Positions 7,860-16,363 of a stretch of 32,797 nt of DNA are shown one piece after another. Under the pieces are notes generated by a model that was not told where the DNA came from, did no database searches, and saw only the letters and a program-made list of their open reading frames with translations. Source of the DNA: Candidatus Thorarchaeota archaeon (GTDB lineage Archaea; Asgardarchaeota; Thorarchaeia; Thorarchaeales; Thorarchaeaceae). Position 1 is the stretch's first letter. Every line of letters begins with the position of its first letter. The DNA is taken from assembly GCA_029210805.1 (NCBI GenBank), contig JARGGA010000005.1, positions 1 to 32,797 on the forward strand, in the 5' to 3' direction. Position numbers and translations under genes: made by a program.

Positions 7860-10800
7860 TTATGACTCTCCGAGCTCCTCAATGACTTCTTCGAGTTCGC
7901 TTTCCAATACTTCATCCAGATTTGCGATGCGCTCTTTCATCTCTTTTACTTCTGCTTCAATCAGATTTCTAATCTCCTCAATGGAGTATACCGATATACT
8001 CTCTACAGCATCATATAGAAAGACTCCATCAGCTACCTTTTCTCCCTGTTCATCCCTTACTATCCACTTTAAACAATCGTATTCCTCATACACCCTCAAC
8101 TGCAAGGGTCCAGTTCCGTCCTCATCTTGTGGATCATCGCACGAATTAGATAGGCCGAAGGAATCAAGTGCTTCCTTGAATTGTCTGTTAGCATCTTCTT
8201 CATTAATGATATTGAAACACGAACTCCACTCATGACTAAACAAATCACTGAATCCCTCTTCGACCTTCTCTCTTGTATCGGTCTTATCAATATCAAAAGA
8301 TTCCCTTCTTATCTCTAGACTCCTTATGTCACTATCTAGACTGAGTATGACAGAATATTGTGAGTCTGTATATTCAATTGTTACTTCGCAGGGCGGACTG
8401 GTCACTCCAAATCCGTCAGCCTCGAGAATTTTAGTCAGTCTTTTCTCAGCTTCTTGTAGGTTATTGATCTCATCAAGAGTGATTCCAACGCGCTCCAGAA
8501 TAAGGGTCAGAATTCGTCCTTTCTCCTCTTTCAGGTCATTGGTAAAATCAAATTCATAGGTGGTGTAGAATGGATGAAAGGGTTTCCCTGTTGCAGTTGA
8601 GATAGCATACCATCCAACCTCTCTCTTACCACTTGTAATAGATACAACCCATTCTTCCTCCTCAGCTCGAAGATAGGACCCTGGTGGGACCGAAGAGAGA
8701 ACATGGTCAAACTCTCTAAGAAGGAGTCTGATCCATTTCTCCTCTTGAAAGACCATGCACTCAGGAGTATCTGCTTTGTGACTGAACGATACCTCAAGTT
8801 TGTAGAGTTTTCCACTCCATATGCATCTTGGTGCAAGAAGGCCATGTATCTCTCTTCCTGTCTTGTACCCATCTAGCTGTCGCTCCAATCTCTTTGGAGC
8901 GTCTGCTGGGAGTTTGATATACCAACACGCACCATGTTCGTCCTCTTTCCCAAGGGCAATCGGACAAACAGACTCATCATGCTCAATCTCTACTGTGAGT
9001 TCCTCAGCATCCTCGAAGAATTGAGAAACCCTACTAGGGAGTTCCTCTGGAGTTGCCCTGGTTGCGCTAAAGATGATATATGGTCTGAGAAAGTCAAGAT
9101 TTGAGTACTTAATATCATCAAATACATTCCATGTCACATACTCGCCTGCATCTGTGTACATTGGCCCCGCATGAATCATAGGCCACCTGAGGAGTCTTAG
9201 CAGGTCTGGAACTGACTCATGTTCAACCTCCTGAAGTATGTCACCATCTTTGTCAACAAAGGCCACCCTGCAGACATCTTCTTCTCTCTCTAGCAGCACA
9301 CTAATGGAGATTGGAGAGGTTACTGAATTTAGGTAGCGCCTCAGAGCATCTGAAACACGTTGATAGAATTCCTCTGGGAGTCTGAAGTCTAATGGAGGTT
9401 CAGTAATGGATTGGGCTTCAGTTAGTTTGATGCCTTGTAGTTGACTGACTGAGGAATATCCTTTGCGTATCACTTCAAGCAGTCCTCCAAACTCTCTGTC
9501 ATCGTTATCAGGGTCTATGAACCATACCTCAAGTCCCTGTTCGGTTTCCCTACATGCAATAATGACTTGCTTGTATCCAAGAATATCATCTAATGTCTGT
9601 TGTACGAGAATCTCTTGTTTGGTTTCAGCCCAATATTCATCTTCTTTAGAAGGTCTGTTCGAAAAACAGCCCACCAACATCCTTGAACTTTTCTTTGGAT
9701 CTTGAAGGACCGTCCACCGATGAGTGCCAGTTTCTCCCGATTGGAACTCGATGCCTAGCACCCATTCAGATTCAAGTTTTTCTTCAATGACAGAGGCGTC
9801 TGAGATCAGTTCAGGAGCTTCACTTCTCTGTCTTGGTCTAGTCTGTAGTTTCAATGGCGAACGATAGAGACGTTGTGAATTGATCCTTCCAAGTGTCATG
9901 GCAACGTAAGCCTTACCGGACCTAATGTCTGGCTGTCGAAATCGTAAGAGGGCGAGTGTACTGGGTCCTATACTTGGAGGATTATCAGTGGTTTCCACAG
10001 AAACGATAACGTCCTCTGGACTACCCTTGAACTCCTGTATCAGTTCATCATACTGCTCTTCAAGGGTCTTACTTAGTTCGCCCAGAAACTTGTTCTTAGG
10101 ATTGAGCCTAACAATATATGGGATGAGTGTGAGAGCCAGAAGTTTCATCCTCTCACGAAGGTCTTTTTCAGGAAAGGCATTCTTTTCAGTCCTCTCTCTG
10201 TATACTAGACCACTTCCCTGATTCTTGAAGCGTTTTGACCATCCCTGTAGTGATGGAATAGACTCGAATCTTATGTCTACTTTCTCACGAGTATGTGTGA
10301 CAATCAATCGAATATCATCATATATTGGAGTATCACCAATACTTGGCAATGTCCATTTCTCAGGTTCAACTGCACTCCTTGGAGGGGAAGGTAGATTCCA
10401 GACTACCTCAGTCGTGTACTCTGCTAGTGACGAGGAAGAGTAGTATGGTAGTAAAGCTCTGGTCGCATACGGTATCGATTTCTCAGCAGAGGGAACTGGT
10501 GAGTCAAACCACAGGACAGTGGTATCATCTTCATCAGGAAGACTTGCCAGTAGTCTATCCAGAATAATCTGGAGTTGGTTTCTATGGGTTTCTGGAGTGG
10601 CATTCTTGAGTACGTCAATTCCGGATACAACGATAACTAATGGCCTGTCAGGCTCTTTCTCGATATCAAAGGTTGGTTCAAGACCATCATCATATAGATG
10701 GGAGAGAATGCTATTGAGATGAGCCTTGACCTCTATCTGTTCAAAGAAGTTACGAATGTGATCATAGTGTGCCTTTACCTCTTCTTCTGGAGTGCACCTC

Positions 10801-12770
10801 CTAGGCCTTAGACGCAATCGAGCCTCTGCCAGTTTTGGTTCAACGAACTGGTCTGCAAGATCAAGCCACAGAAACCTCGCATTGGGGATATTCATCTTCA
10901 TCTGATACAGTATCTGCAGTCCATGATAGTTTCGTGCGTTGTAGGCAGCTGAGGTTCCAGCAGATGTAGGGGACTCTCCTGTGAGATAGAGGATAAACCG
11001 CCTATCAGACTCCTCGTTCTGGTGAAAGGGATTGTAAGGTGGGCTCCAGGGTGATTCAACTCTCTTGCTTTGAGATTTCCTTAGAACTCTCTGTTTGTGA
11101 ATAACAAGAACAACTTTACAATCGGAATCATTTGATGGAGTGATGATGGTTCTTTTTACATTCCCCTTGATTTTCTTGAGAAACTCATATGCCTTGATAA
11201 CAAGTCCCTCAATGATTCGTCTAATCTGATTGATGTCTGTGATTGCCTCGATCATTATCGTGGCCCTGAATACATGGGCGGTTTCTTCTCCCGTGACCTC
11301 CTGAAATCTCTGAGCCAGTGCCTCTGCATAGATTGCGACCTGTGTTCGAGCGTTCTTATAGGGAGTAGAATCGACTATCGATTTCCATTCTTTCTCTTCC
11401 AGCGACCTATCCTGAAGAGGAAACTCAGCTATAACACGTTGAGGAATTCCATCTGTTCCTCTTGATTCTGATGCCTTTTGTATAGCATCAAGATACCACT
11501 TGTGTCCCATTCGTGTCTTGATCTCACAAGCTAATGCAGGTCGATAGAGTGCCTTTTTTCCATCCGTTGTCACAACTCTCTCCAGAAGTGTGATGTCCAC
11601 CTTCCCTCTTCCTGAGTCTGTATCCAGTGGTACTTCAGAAACAATGAGATATTCAGAGGATCTTGTGTATTCATGTCCCTGAAAGATGGCATCCCTCAAA
11701 TCCCAAGGGGTTGGAAAGAGATTCTCTATCCTCCGATGCATGATTGATCCTTTTAATTGACCTCTTTTGATTGCTTGCTCTCTTATGTATTCAACATCTT
11801 TCACTGTAATACATGGCTCGATAACACCAGGCGATCTGTAGAAGCCCGTCTGTTTGAGTCGTTTTATTTCCCGCAACACTGGAGAATCTCCATACAACTG
11901 AAGGAATTCATCATATTGAACATCAGTAAAGTCTATAGAAACCTCTCCCTGATCATATTCAAGAGTGCTAGTGACGCTCCTATCCACCCTCATGGTAGGT
12001 TGATATCCAGCATCTGTGATCAGATCTTTTACTTTGCCAAGGGCTTCAATTATTCCATTCCTGAACCCAAGTCTTCCGCAGTTGTACTCTGAATAGATGT
12101 GTTCCAGATAGGGTCTTGTCAGAAGCAGTAGGAGATTACTATAACGAGAAGTTTCCCTTTCTGGCACATCATGAATTGTACAAAATGTTGCAAGATACTC
12201 ATTGTGGCTTCTTGCTGCATCTCCAAAGTCCAATGAAGGAAGGTCTGGATGGGAGAGAATCACTCTAGGACCAAAGGATGTCCCCTCATATCCTGCTACA
12301 CGGAACTTCCTCCTCTTTACACCATCTCTCCGAGTTCTTGTTCCAAATTTGATCGACTTAGGGAGTGGAAAGTCCATCTCAGAAAACTCTCTCAGGTTGG
12401 CACCACAGATATTCTGTCGTGCATTATGAGGTCCTACTGTACCATCCGAGTTCCTTTGCCTCTGAACTTCTGTAAATCCAAACTCAGCCGCTTTTTCATT
12501 CAGCATCTTGAGATTGTTATCTCTGATCTGCGGCTCAGCCTTTAGAATATAGGAGTAATCAGGGTTTCCTCGTTCTTTAGTGAGGAGATATACCTGACGG
12601 GCAATCTTCCAGATTTCATCCGAGCTTCTGTAGTGTTTCGATGTTGTCTTGTTCTTGATTGCCCTCTGTAGTTGCACTGTTGAAGAGAGACCTGTCTGCA
12701 TTGCGATAGAGATTACTCTCTCTGGATGTATGGGGAGTGGTCGTGCAGGTCGTCCTCTTCGTCTTGGCAT
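7860..12770 (-). CDS. Giant protein with RecB/Cas4-like PD-(D/E)XK nuclease domain, 1636 aa
   Basis: This intact gene encodes a protein of unknown role. Residues 1-340 begin very basic (MPRRRGRPAR) and have no clear known fold. At 340-490 is a RecB/Cas4-type nuclease signature in order: G341-x3-H345, E379, D392 in GKVDIT, E416-x-K418 in CEIKTR, and Q477-x3-Y481 in QVAIY. These are the metal-binding and catalytic residues of that family. From about 590 to 760 there is an alternating strand-helix region: LYLTGESPTSAGTS, FLWLDL, VIVVSGIDV, TVLWFDS. It resembles a RecA/KaiC-like core but lacks the Walker A lysine. The remaining 850 residues are unrecognised and end in an acidic coiled-coil-like tail. 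No signal peptide or membrane segment is seen. The ATG at 12770 follows a TATA-like GTTAAATA by about 27 bases. A frameshifted paralog lies at the window start. Nuclease activity is inferred from motifs only. Confidence 0.85.
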   Translation of the reverse strand: MPRRRGRPARPLPIHPERVISIAMQTGLSSTVQLQRAIKNKTTSKHYRSSDEIWKIARQVYLLTKERGNPDYSYILKAEPQIRDNNLKMLNEKAAEFGFTEVQRQRNSDGTVGPHNARQNICGANLREFSEMDFPLPKSIKFGTRTRRDGVKRRKFRVAGYEGTSFGPRVILSHPDLPSLDFGDAARSHNEYLATFCTIHDVPERETSRYSNLLLLLTRPYLEHIYSEYNCGRLGFRNGIIEALGKVKDLITDAGYQPTMRVDRSVTSTLEYDQGEVSIDFTDVQYDEFLQLYGDSPVLREIKRLKQTGFYRSPGVIEPCITVKDVEYIREQAIKRGQLKGSIMHRRIENLFPTPWDLRDAIFQGHEYTRSSEYLIVSEVPLDTDSGRGKVDITLLERVVTTDGKKALYRPALACEIKTRMGHKWYLDAIQKASESRGTDGIPQRVIAEFPLQDRSLEEKEWKSIVDSTPYKNARTQVAIYAEALAQRFQEVTGEETAHVFRATIMIEAITDINQIRRIIEGLVIKAYEFLKKIKGNVKRTIITPSNDSDCKVVLVIHKQRVLRKSQSKRVESPWSPPYNPFHQNEESDRRFILYLTGESPTSAGTSAAYNARNYHGLQILYQMKMNIPNARFLWLDLADQFVEPKLAEARLRLRPRRCTPEEEVKAHYDHIRNFFEQIEVKAHLNSILSHLYDDGLEPTFDIEKEPDRPLVIVVSGIDVLKNATPETHRNQLQIILDRLLASLPDEDDTTVLWFDSPVPSAEKSIPYATRALLPYYSSSSLAEYTTEVVWNLPSPPRSAVEPEKWTLPSIGDTPIYDDIRLIVTHTREKVDIRFESIPSLQGWSKRFKNQGSGLVYRERTEKNAFPEKDLRERMKLLALTLIPYIVRLNPKNKFLGELSKTLEEQYDELIQEFKGSPEDVIVSVETTDNPPSIGPSTLALLRFRQPDIRSGKAYVAMTLGRINSQRLYRSPLKLQTRPRQRSEAPELISDASVIEEKLESEWVLGIEFQSGETGTHRWTVLQDPKKSSRMLVGCFSNRPSKEDEYWAETKQEILVQQTLDDILGYKQVIIACRETEQGLEVWFIDPDNDDREFGGLLEVIRKGYSSVSQLQGIKLTEAQSITEPPLDFRLPEEFYQRVSDALRRYLNSVTSPISISVLLEREEDVCRVAFVDKDGDILQEVEHESVPDLLRLLRWPMIHAGPMYTDAGEYVTWNVFDDIKYSNLDFLRPYIIFSATRATPEELPSRVSQFFEDAEELTVEIEHDESVCPIALGKEDEHGACWYIKLPADAPKRLERQLDGYKTGREIHGLLAPRCIWSGKLYKLEVSFSHKADTPECMVFQEEKWIRLLLREFDHVLSSVPPGSYLRAEEEEWVVSITSGKREVGWYAISTATGKPFHPFYTTYEFDFTNDLKEEKGRILTLILERVGITLDEINNLQEAEKRLTKILEADGFGVTSPPCEVTIEYTDSQYSVILSLDSDIRSLEIRRESFDIDKTDTREKVEEGFSDLFSHEWSSCFNIINEEDANRQFKEALDSFGLSNSCDDPQDEDGTGPLQLRVYEEYDCLKWIVRDEQGEKVADGVFLYDAVESISVYSIEEIRNLIEAEVKEMKERIANLDEVLESELEEVIEELGES

Positions 12771-12793
12771 CTCATTCTTCTATATCCTTTTTT

Positions 12794-12803
12794 GCTATTT
12801 AAC
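12794..12803 (-). promoter_or_regulatory. TATA-like box of the giant gene
   Basis: On the minus strand this reads GTTAAATAGC. It ends about 24 bases before the ATG at 12770, so transcription would begin at or next to the start codon (leaderless). No Shine-Dalgarno is visible before that ATG, which fits. Confidence 0.4.
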
Positions 12804-12886
12804 TTCAATAGGTGAGAGTATTTATATTGTATTTATTTCTTTAAAATCGTATATGAGTGTTGAAATTTAGTGTTCTAAATATTAAA

Positions 12887-12900
12887 TAATTAGCTAATTA
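12887..12900. repeat. 14-bp perfect palindrome in the divergent promoter region
   Basis: TAATTAGCTAATTA is a perfect palindrome placed between the minus-strand giant gene and the plus-strand TnpB region. It lies 14 bases before the first plus-strand TATA box. It could be a dimeric repressor site, but it sits in very AT-rich DNA, where chance palindromes are common. Confidence 0.3.
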
Positions 12901-12913
12901 ATAACTCTCATAA

Positions 12914-12926
12914 CTTTATATATTCA
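12914..12926 (+). promoter_or_regulatory. First of two identical TATA boxes
   Basis: CTTTATATATTCA is repeated exactly at 13011-13023, in both cases preceded by AA. An ATG follows 24 bases after the TATA core, as at the second copy, so this copy could drive a separate short leaderless transcript covering 12939-13008. Confidence 0.5.
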
Positions 12927-12938
12927 TTGACTGTATCA

Positions 12939-13008
12939 ATGTACGAGGTTAAATTCCTCTTCCTGAACAAGAAGAGGAGTGAACTCAACTGACCAGAAAC
13001 TGGGTCAG
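12939..13008 (+). ncRNA. Possible short structured transcript with a 17-codon ORF
   Basis: Between two identical TATA boxes are two strong hairpins. The first pairs TCCTCTTC (12955-12962) with GAAGAGGA (12971-12978). The second pairs CTGACCAG (12989-12996) with CTGGGTCAG (13000-13008), with one bulged base and an AAA loop. The same stretch can be read as a leaderless mini-ORF from the ATG at 12939 to the TGA at 12990-12992 (MYEVKFLFLNKKRSELN). It might be a small RNA or leader linked to the TnpB gene, an element end, or a leader peptide. I cannot tell which. Confidence 0.3.
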
Positions 13009-13010
13009 AA

Positions 13011-13023
13011 CTTTATATATTCA
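13011..13023 (+). promoter_or_regulatory. TATA box of the TnpB-like gene
   Basis: This is the second exact copy of CTTTATATATTCA. The ATG of the TnpB-like gene lies 26 bases from the TATA core, which predicts a leaderless mRNA. No Shine-Dalgarno precedes that ATG, in agreement. Confidence 0.55.
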
Positions 13024-13037
13024 GAAGGCGAAATTCA

Positions 13038-14729
13038 ATGGCTCGTTCCAAAGGTGTAATAATCTCTGTCAAGGTTCCTATCAAATGGGAAGTAATGACA
13101 GAGAGGACTAGGCAGAGGCTTAGACAGACCGTTGGAAGGGACACTAGGGTGATTCGTGCATTTCTTGGAATAATAGAACAACATGAAGACGAGTTGCTAA
13201 CGGGAAAGAACAGACAAAGAATTAGCGACGGCAAGCTGGACCAGCATACCATGACCGCGCTTAGGATGAATCCGGGTTATGAACAGAGAACGAACGTTCC
13301 ACATGACTTCAAGGTCCGATTTCCCCGAATCTCACAGAATGAATTGATTGAATGTCGACAAACCGCAGTTGCACTCTATGAGAGTTATCTCAAACTAAAT
13401 GCAAAAAATGGAGTGCGTGCTTCAAGACCTACTTCGATTAATGCGACTAGAAGAATACCACGCTGGGTCTTTTCTCGAAGGTTCAGTCTGATAGAAAAGA
13501 AAACCTCTGTCACTCGATGGTGGCTTGATATCAGGGATGCTCTTGACTCTGTGAGAGAGGGAAGAATCCATCATGATAGACTGAGTATTCCTCTCAAGGT
13601 GTCTCCATTTCACCTCAACCAGATAAGACGAGGTGAAGTAAAGGCACTACAGATCTTCACTGACAGGAATCGAAAATGGTGGGTGAGTCTTGCGGTGCGA
13701 ATAGACATCGACGAACTTCAAGAGAATGGCCTTCCAGCAGCTATCCTTGGTGTTGATCTTGGAGTTGAGAAAGCTGTTTGTTCTACCCTCCTTACTCCTG
13801 AAAAAGTACGGGAAACAAGATACTTCGTACAAAAAGAAAAGGTCAAAATTATCAAGAAGTATGATTGCATTGTTGCAGACCTACAGAGAAATATGCACAC
13901 TCGACAGAATGAAGGACTACCTAATGATAGAGTTGCTGAGAAACTCCGTCGTTTACGCTCAAAGAGAGAGAATGTATCTCGGGAATATGACCGAGTCCTT
14001 GTTCGTCAACTTCTCGACTATATCTCAGAACTGTCCAAGAAATACACACTCTATGTAGCCATTGGTCGTCTGAAGAATATTCGAGTTCGTGCAAAGCGAG
14101 GAAACTACCAAGGACGAAGGTTCAGGGGCATGATACACTCATGGGCCTTTGCAAGGATAACTGACAGTCTGAAACACGGGCTGGCTCAGCTAGGATGGAA
14201 TGTTGATGGAAAGGATGCTCGTTTTAGAGATGTCCCTGAGGCTTGGACCTCCATCATGTGCTGGAAGTGTGGAAGCAAGGGTACGAGACCCAAGCAGAAC
14301 TACTTCCACTGTCCATCCTGCGGTCATAAGACCAATGCTGATAGGAACGGTAGTATTAACATCGCTGCACGACTCCTTACGCTCACAAAGTCACTGCACT
14401 CTGTGAGAGGACTAGGCAAGTGGGATAGTGCGATTGTCAAGGCAAAATCACGAAGCTCACGACTGAAAGCCCAACCGAGAATCTCGAAGAGATTGTCAAG
14501 AGGGAAGTCCTTACTCTCCAAACAAGAACCAACATCAGGTTCTGGAGAGTCCGCGGCCGTTCACTATGTCCAGTCGGACCTTGTTAGTATCAGTGATGGT
14601 GCTGGGAAGGGTGATAATGACCCTGCTGTGGAAAAAACTGTGGAAACGCTCACTGTCGCTGGAAGTGATGAATCAGCACAAAGACAGGAGAAAGAGGCCA
14701 GGTCTGTAGGAGGGATTCCATCTCAATGA
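13038..14729 (+). CDS. tnpB: TnpB-like RNA-guided nuclease (IS200/IS605-type accessory protein)
   Basis: The 563-residue protein has the RuvC/zinc-ribbon core of TnpB, the ancestor of Cas12. RuvC-I is LGVDLG with D240. The zinc ribbon is C408, C411, C425, C428. RuvC-III is NADRNGSINIAAR with D435. At the usual RuvC-II glutamate position the sequence is VAIGRLKNI, with G343. A glutamate at E401 in VPEAWTS lies where one TnpB/Fanzor group has its relocated catalytic acid, so the enzyme is more likely rearranged than dead. About 110 residues after the RuvC core are polar and low in complexity; in TnpB genes such DNA often also encodes the guide RNA scaffold. No TnpA is nearby, so this is a solo tnpB or a remnant of an IS605-type element. 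Known family role: RNA-guided cutting of the empty donor site to keep the transposon. Confidence 0.85.
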   Translation: MARSKGVIISVKVPIKWEVMTERTRQRLRQTVGRDTRVIRAFLGIIEQHEDELLTGKNRQRISDGKLDQHTMTALRMNPGYEQRTNVPHDFKVRFPRISQNELIECRQTAVALYESYLKLNAKNGVRASRPTSINATRRIPRWVFSRRFSLIEKKTSVTRWWLDIRDALDSVREGRIHHDRLSIPLKVSPFHLNQIRRGEVKALQIFTDRNRKWWVSLAVRIDIDELQENGLPAAILGVDLGVEKAVCSTLLTPEKVRETRYFVQKEKVKIIKKYDCIVADLQRNMHTRQNEGLPNDRVAEKLRRLRSKRENVSREYDRVLVRQLLDYISELSKKYTLYVAIGRLKNIRVRAKRGNYQGRRFRGMIHSWAFARITDSLKHGLAQLGWNVDGKDARFRDVPEAWTSIMCWKCGSKGTRPKQNYFHCPSCGHKTNADRNGSINIAARLLTLTKSLHSVRGLGKWDSAIVKAKSRSSRLKAQPRISKRLSRGKSLLSKQEPTSGSGESAAVHYVQSDLVSISDGAGKGDNDPAVEKTVETLTVAGSDESAQRQEKEARSVGGIPSQ

Positions 14730-14735
14730 TGACAG

Positions 14736-14775
14736 ACAATGCTCTTGCTCATTGTAAATTCTTCGTGAATTTGCA
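14736..14775 (+). other. Overlapping hairpins just after the TnpB-like gene
   Basis: ACAATG (14736-14741) pairs with CATTGT (14750-14755). TGTAAATTC (14753-14761) pairs with GAATTTGCA (14767-14775), 9 bp with one G-T pair and a TTCGT loop. The two share 14753-14755 and so are mutually exclusive at that point. They may belong to the element's right end or to its guide RNA, or act in 3' end formation. Position just past the stop fits the first two. Confidence 0.4.
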
Positions 14776-14803
14776 AAGTGGTGACACTGGCAGGAGAAGG
14801 GCG

Positions 14804-14830
14804 GAACACAGAAGTTTCTTGTTGGTGTTC
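14804..14830. repeat. Inverted repeat downstream of TnpB
   Basis: GAACAC (14804-14809) and GTGTTC (14825-14830) are perfect arms, with AAG and CTT pairing further inside. It lies about 75 bases after the TnpB stop and before the hdr promoter. It could mark the right boundary of a former IS605-type element. No matching left copy was found. Confidence 0.3.
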
Positions 14831-14866
14831 ACTCACATCAAATGCAAGAAATAGGTTATCTGCAAA

Positions 14867-14879
14867 CTTTTAATATAGG
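14867..14879 (+). promoter_or_regulatory. TATA-like box of the hdr cluster
   Basis: CTTTTAATATAGG is the best TATA-like sequence before hdrC. Transcription starting about 25 bases on would leave a leader of roughly 45 bases, with GGTGG at 14926-14930 nine bases before the ATG as a possible ribosome binding site. Confidence 0.4.
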
Positions 14880-14939
14880 CTTCATTTGTGCTGTGGCATC
14901 TAGCCCCTTCGCCAGTCATCGTATTGGTGGTTATTAATC

Positions 14940-15482
14940 ATGACCGAAGCAGATGGAAAGGACGGCCCTCCGGCTGTATTGGTAGACCCAATAGACATGT
15001 CAAAACTCGATCCCAAATTTGGAGCCGTGATAAAGAGCATGCCTAATGGTGATGAGTTAACTGCATGTTTTGCGTGTTCTACATGTACTGCAGCATGTCC
15101 TATCGCGAATGTTTGGCAATACAAGCCGCATCAGCTTATTCGAATGATAATCTTAGGAATGTGTGAAGAGGTGTTATCCTCTGACGAAATATGGCTATGC
15201 TTGACTTGCTTCCAATGTCAAGAGCGATGTCCTCAGAAAGTAAGGGTCACTGACATCTTCTTTGACTGTAAGAATTTGGCTGCAGAAGAAGGAAAGATAC
15301 CCGAGAATATTGTTGGCCTTGCAAAAACGCTGATGGAAAAGGGTCAACTCTATGAAGTAACCGCAGACTGGGAAAGAGAGGATATGGATTTAGAACCTGC
15401 TGTCCCTGGTCTTTCAACAGATGAGTTTAGGGCAATAATCAAAGATACCCGATCTGGTAAGATTGTTGGAGGAAAGGAATAG
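14940..15482 (+). CDS. hdrC: Heterodisulfide reductase-like subunit C (HdrC)
   Basis: The 180-residue protein has the two [4Fe-4S] motifs of HdrC: CFACSTCTAACP near residues 43-54 and CLTCFQCQERCP near residues 83-94. HdrC passes electrons between the flavin subunit HdrA and the catalytic subunit HdrB. The protein is soluble and lacks the membrane cytochrome found in HdrDE-type systems. It begins the cluster, followed one base later by hdrB and then two hdrA-type genes, the set expected of a cytoplasmic HdrABC. In non-methanogens the disulfide substrate is generally unknown, so CoM-S-S-CoB should not be assumed. Confidence 0.93.
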   Translation: MTEADGKDGPPAVLVDPIDMSKLDPKFGAVIKSMPNGDELTACFACSTCTAACPIANVWQYKPHQLIRMIILGMCEEVLSSDEIWLCLTCFQCQERCPQKVRVTDIFFDCKNLAAEEGKIPENIVGLAKTLMEKGQLYEVTADWEREDMDLEPAVPGLSTDEFRAIIKDTRSGKIVGGKE

Positions 15483-15483
15483 A

Positions 15484-16350
15484 ATGCCGTCATACAATCT
15501 CTATATGGGTTGCAGTGTACCTGCTAATTACCCAAACTATGAAGCTGCAATGATCAAGGTAGGTAACGCCTTTGGGATGGAACTCAACTATATGGAAGGC
15601 GTATCTTGTTGTGGCAGTCCAAACCTTAGAGCATTTGATTATATGGGATGGTTGATTGTTAATGCAAGAACCCTAGCTATTGGAGAGAAAAATGGTCATG
15701 ATATTCTTACACCCTGCAATGGTTGCTTTGGGTCATTGAAGGATGTGTATCATTTTCTCAAGCATAATAAGTCATACAGAGAAGAAGTCAATAAGGTGCT
15801 AAAGAAGGAGGGTCTGGAATTCAAAGGTACCTCCAAACCACGACATTTTGTGGAGGCGCTCTATTCTGATATTGGTATTGAGCAAATACAAAAGAAAATC
15901 ACCAAACCCTTAGACGGCGTGGGAATAGCCATTCATTATGGATGCCATGTTCTCCGACCTGAGGACGTTACTGAGTTTTCTCCTGAGATACTTGATGAAC
16001 TTGTGAGAGTAACAGGCGCCACAGTCATTGACTATCCATTATGGAAGCAGTGTTGTGGAGCAACTGTATTGCCGGTTGATGAGGATTTAGCAATCAGATT
16101 AGCACGTGACAAGCTGAAGTCCATGACTGAAGCTGGTGCAGTGTTTGCCACTGTAGTTTGTCCAGCATGTGGAAATCAATTGGATTTGCAACAGTTGGGA
16201 CTCAAAGACTCATATGGAGAAGAATACAATCTTCCAGTTTTATTGTATCCCCAAATACTAGGTCTTGCCATGGGAATGGATGATGATGAAGTTGGACTCT
16301 CAATGAACCGTGTAGCTGCGGATGAGATCATGAACCATTTGACGGAATGA
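15484..16350 (+). CDS. hdrB: Heterodisulfide reductase-like subunit B (HdrB)
   Basis: This is the 288-residue HdrB, the subunit that carries the non-cubane Fe-S clusters used for disulfide reduction. Two CCG-type motifs are clear: the first set includes SCCGSPN and CNGCF in the N-terminal half, the second YGCHVLRP, KQCCGATVLP and VVCPACGNQLD. The order and length match methanogen HdrB. The ATG at 15484 is preferred over the frame's TTG at 15463: it follows GGAGGAAAGG by five bases and lies one base past the hdrC stop. All the conserved cysteines appear intact, so catalysis is plausible, but the thiol substrate is not evident from sequence. Confidence 0.95.
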   Translation: MPSYNLYMGCSVPANYPNYEAAMIKVGNAFGMELNYMEGVSCCGSPNLRAFDYMGWLIVNARTLAIGEKNGHDILTPCNGCFGSLKDVYHFLKHNKSYREEVNKVLKKEGLEFKGTSKPRHFVEALYSDIGIEQIQKKITKPLDGVGIAIHYGCHVLRPEDVTEFSPEILDELVRVTGATVIDYPLWKQCCGATVLPVDEDLAIRLARDKLKSMTEAGAVFATVVCPACGNQLDLQQLGLKDSYGEEYNLPVLLYPQILGLAMGMDDDEVGLSMNRVAADEIMNHLTE

Positions 16351-16363
16351 GGTATGATATCTG

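Noticed and set aside
7838-7885. A 15-codon ORF with a good AAGGAG ribosome site
   Set aside because: It is very short and overlaps the end of the giant gene; it could be the start of a lost gene, but nothing else supports it.
13038-14729. A nuclease-dead TnpB repressor, because RuvC-II has glycine in place of glutamate
   Set aside because: E401 fits the relocated catalytic glutamate of a known TnpB/Fanzor group, and both aspartates are present.
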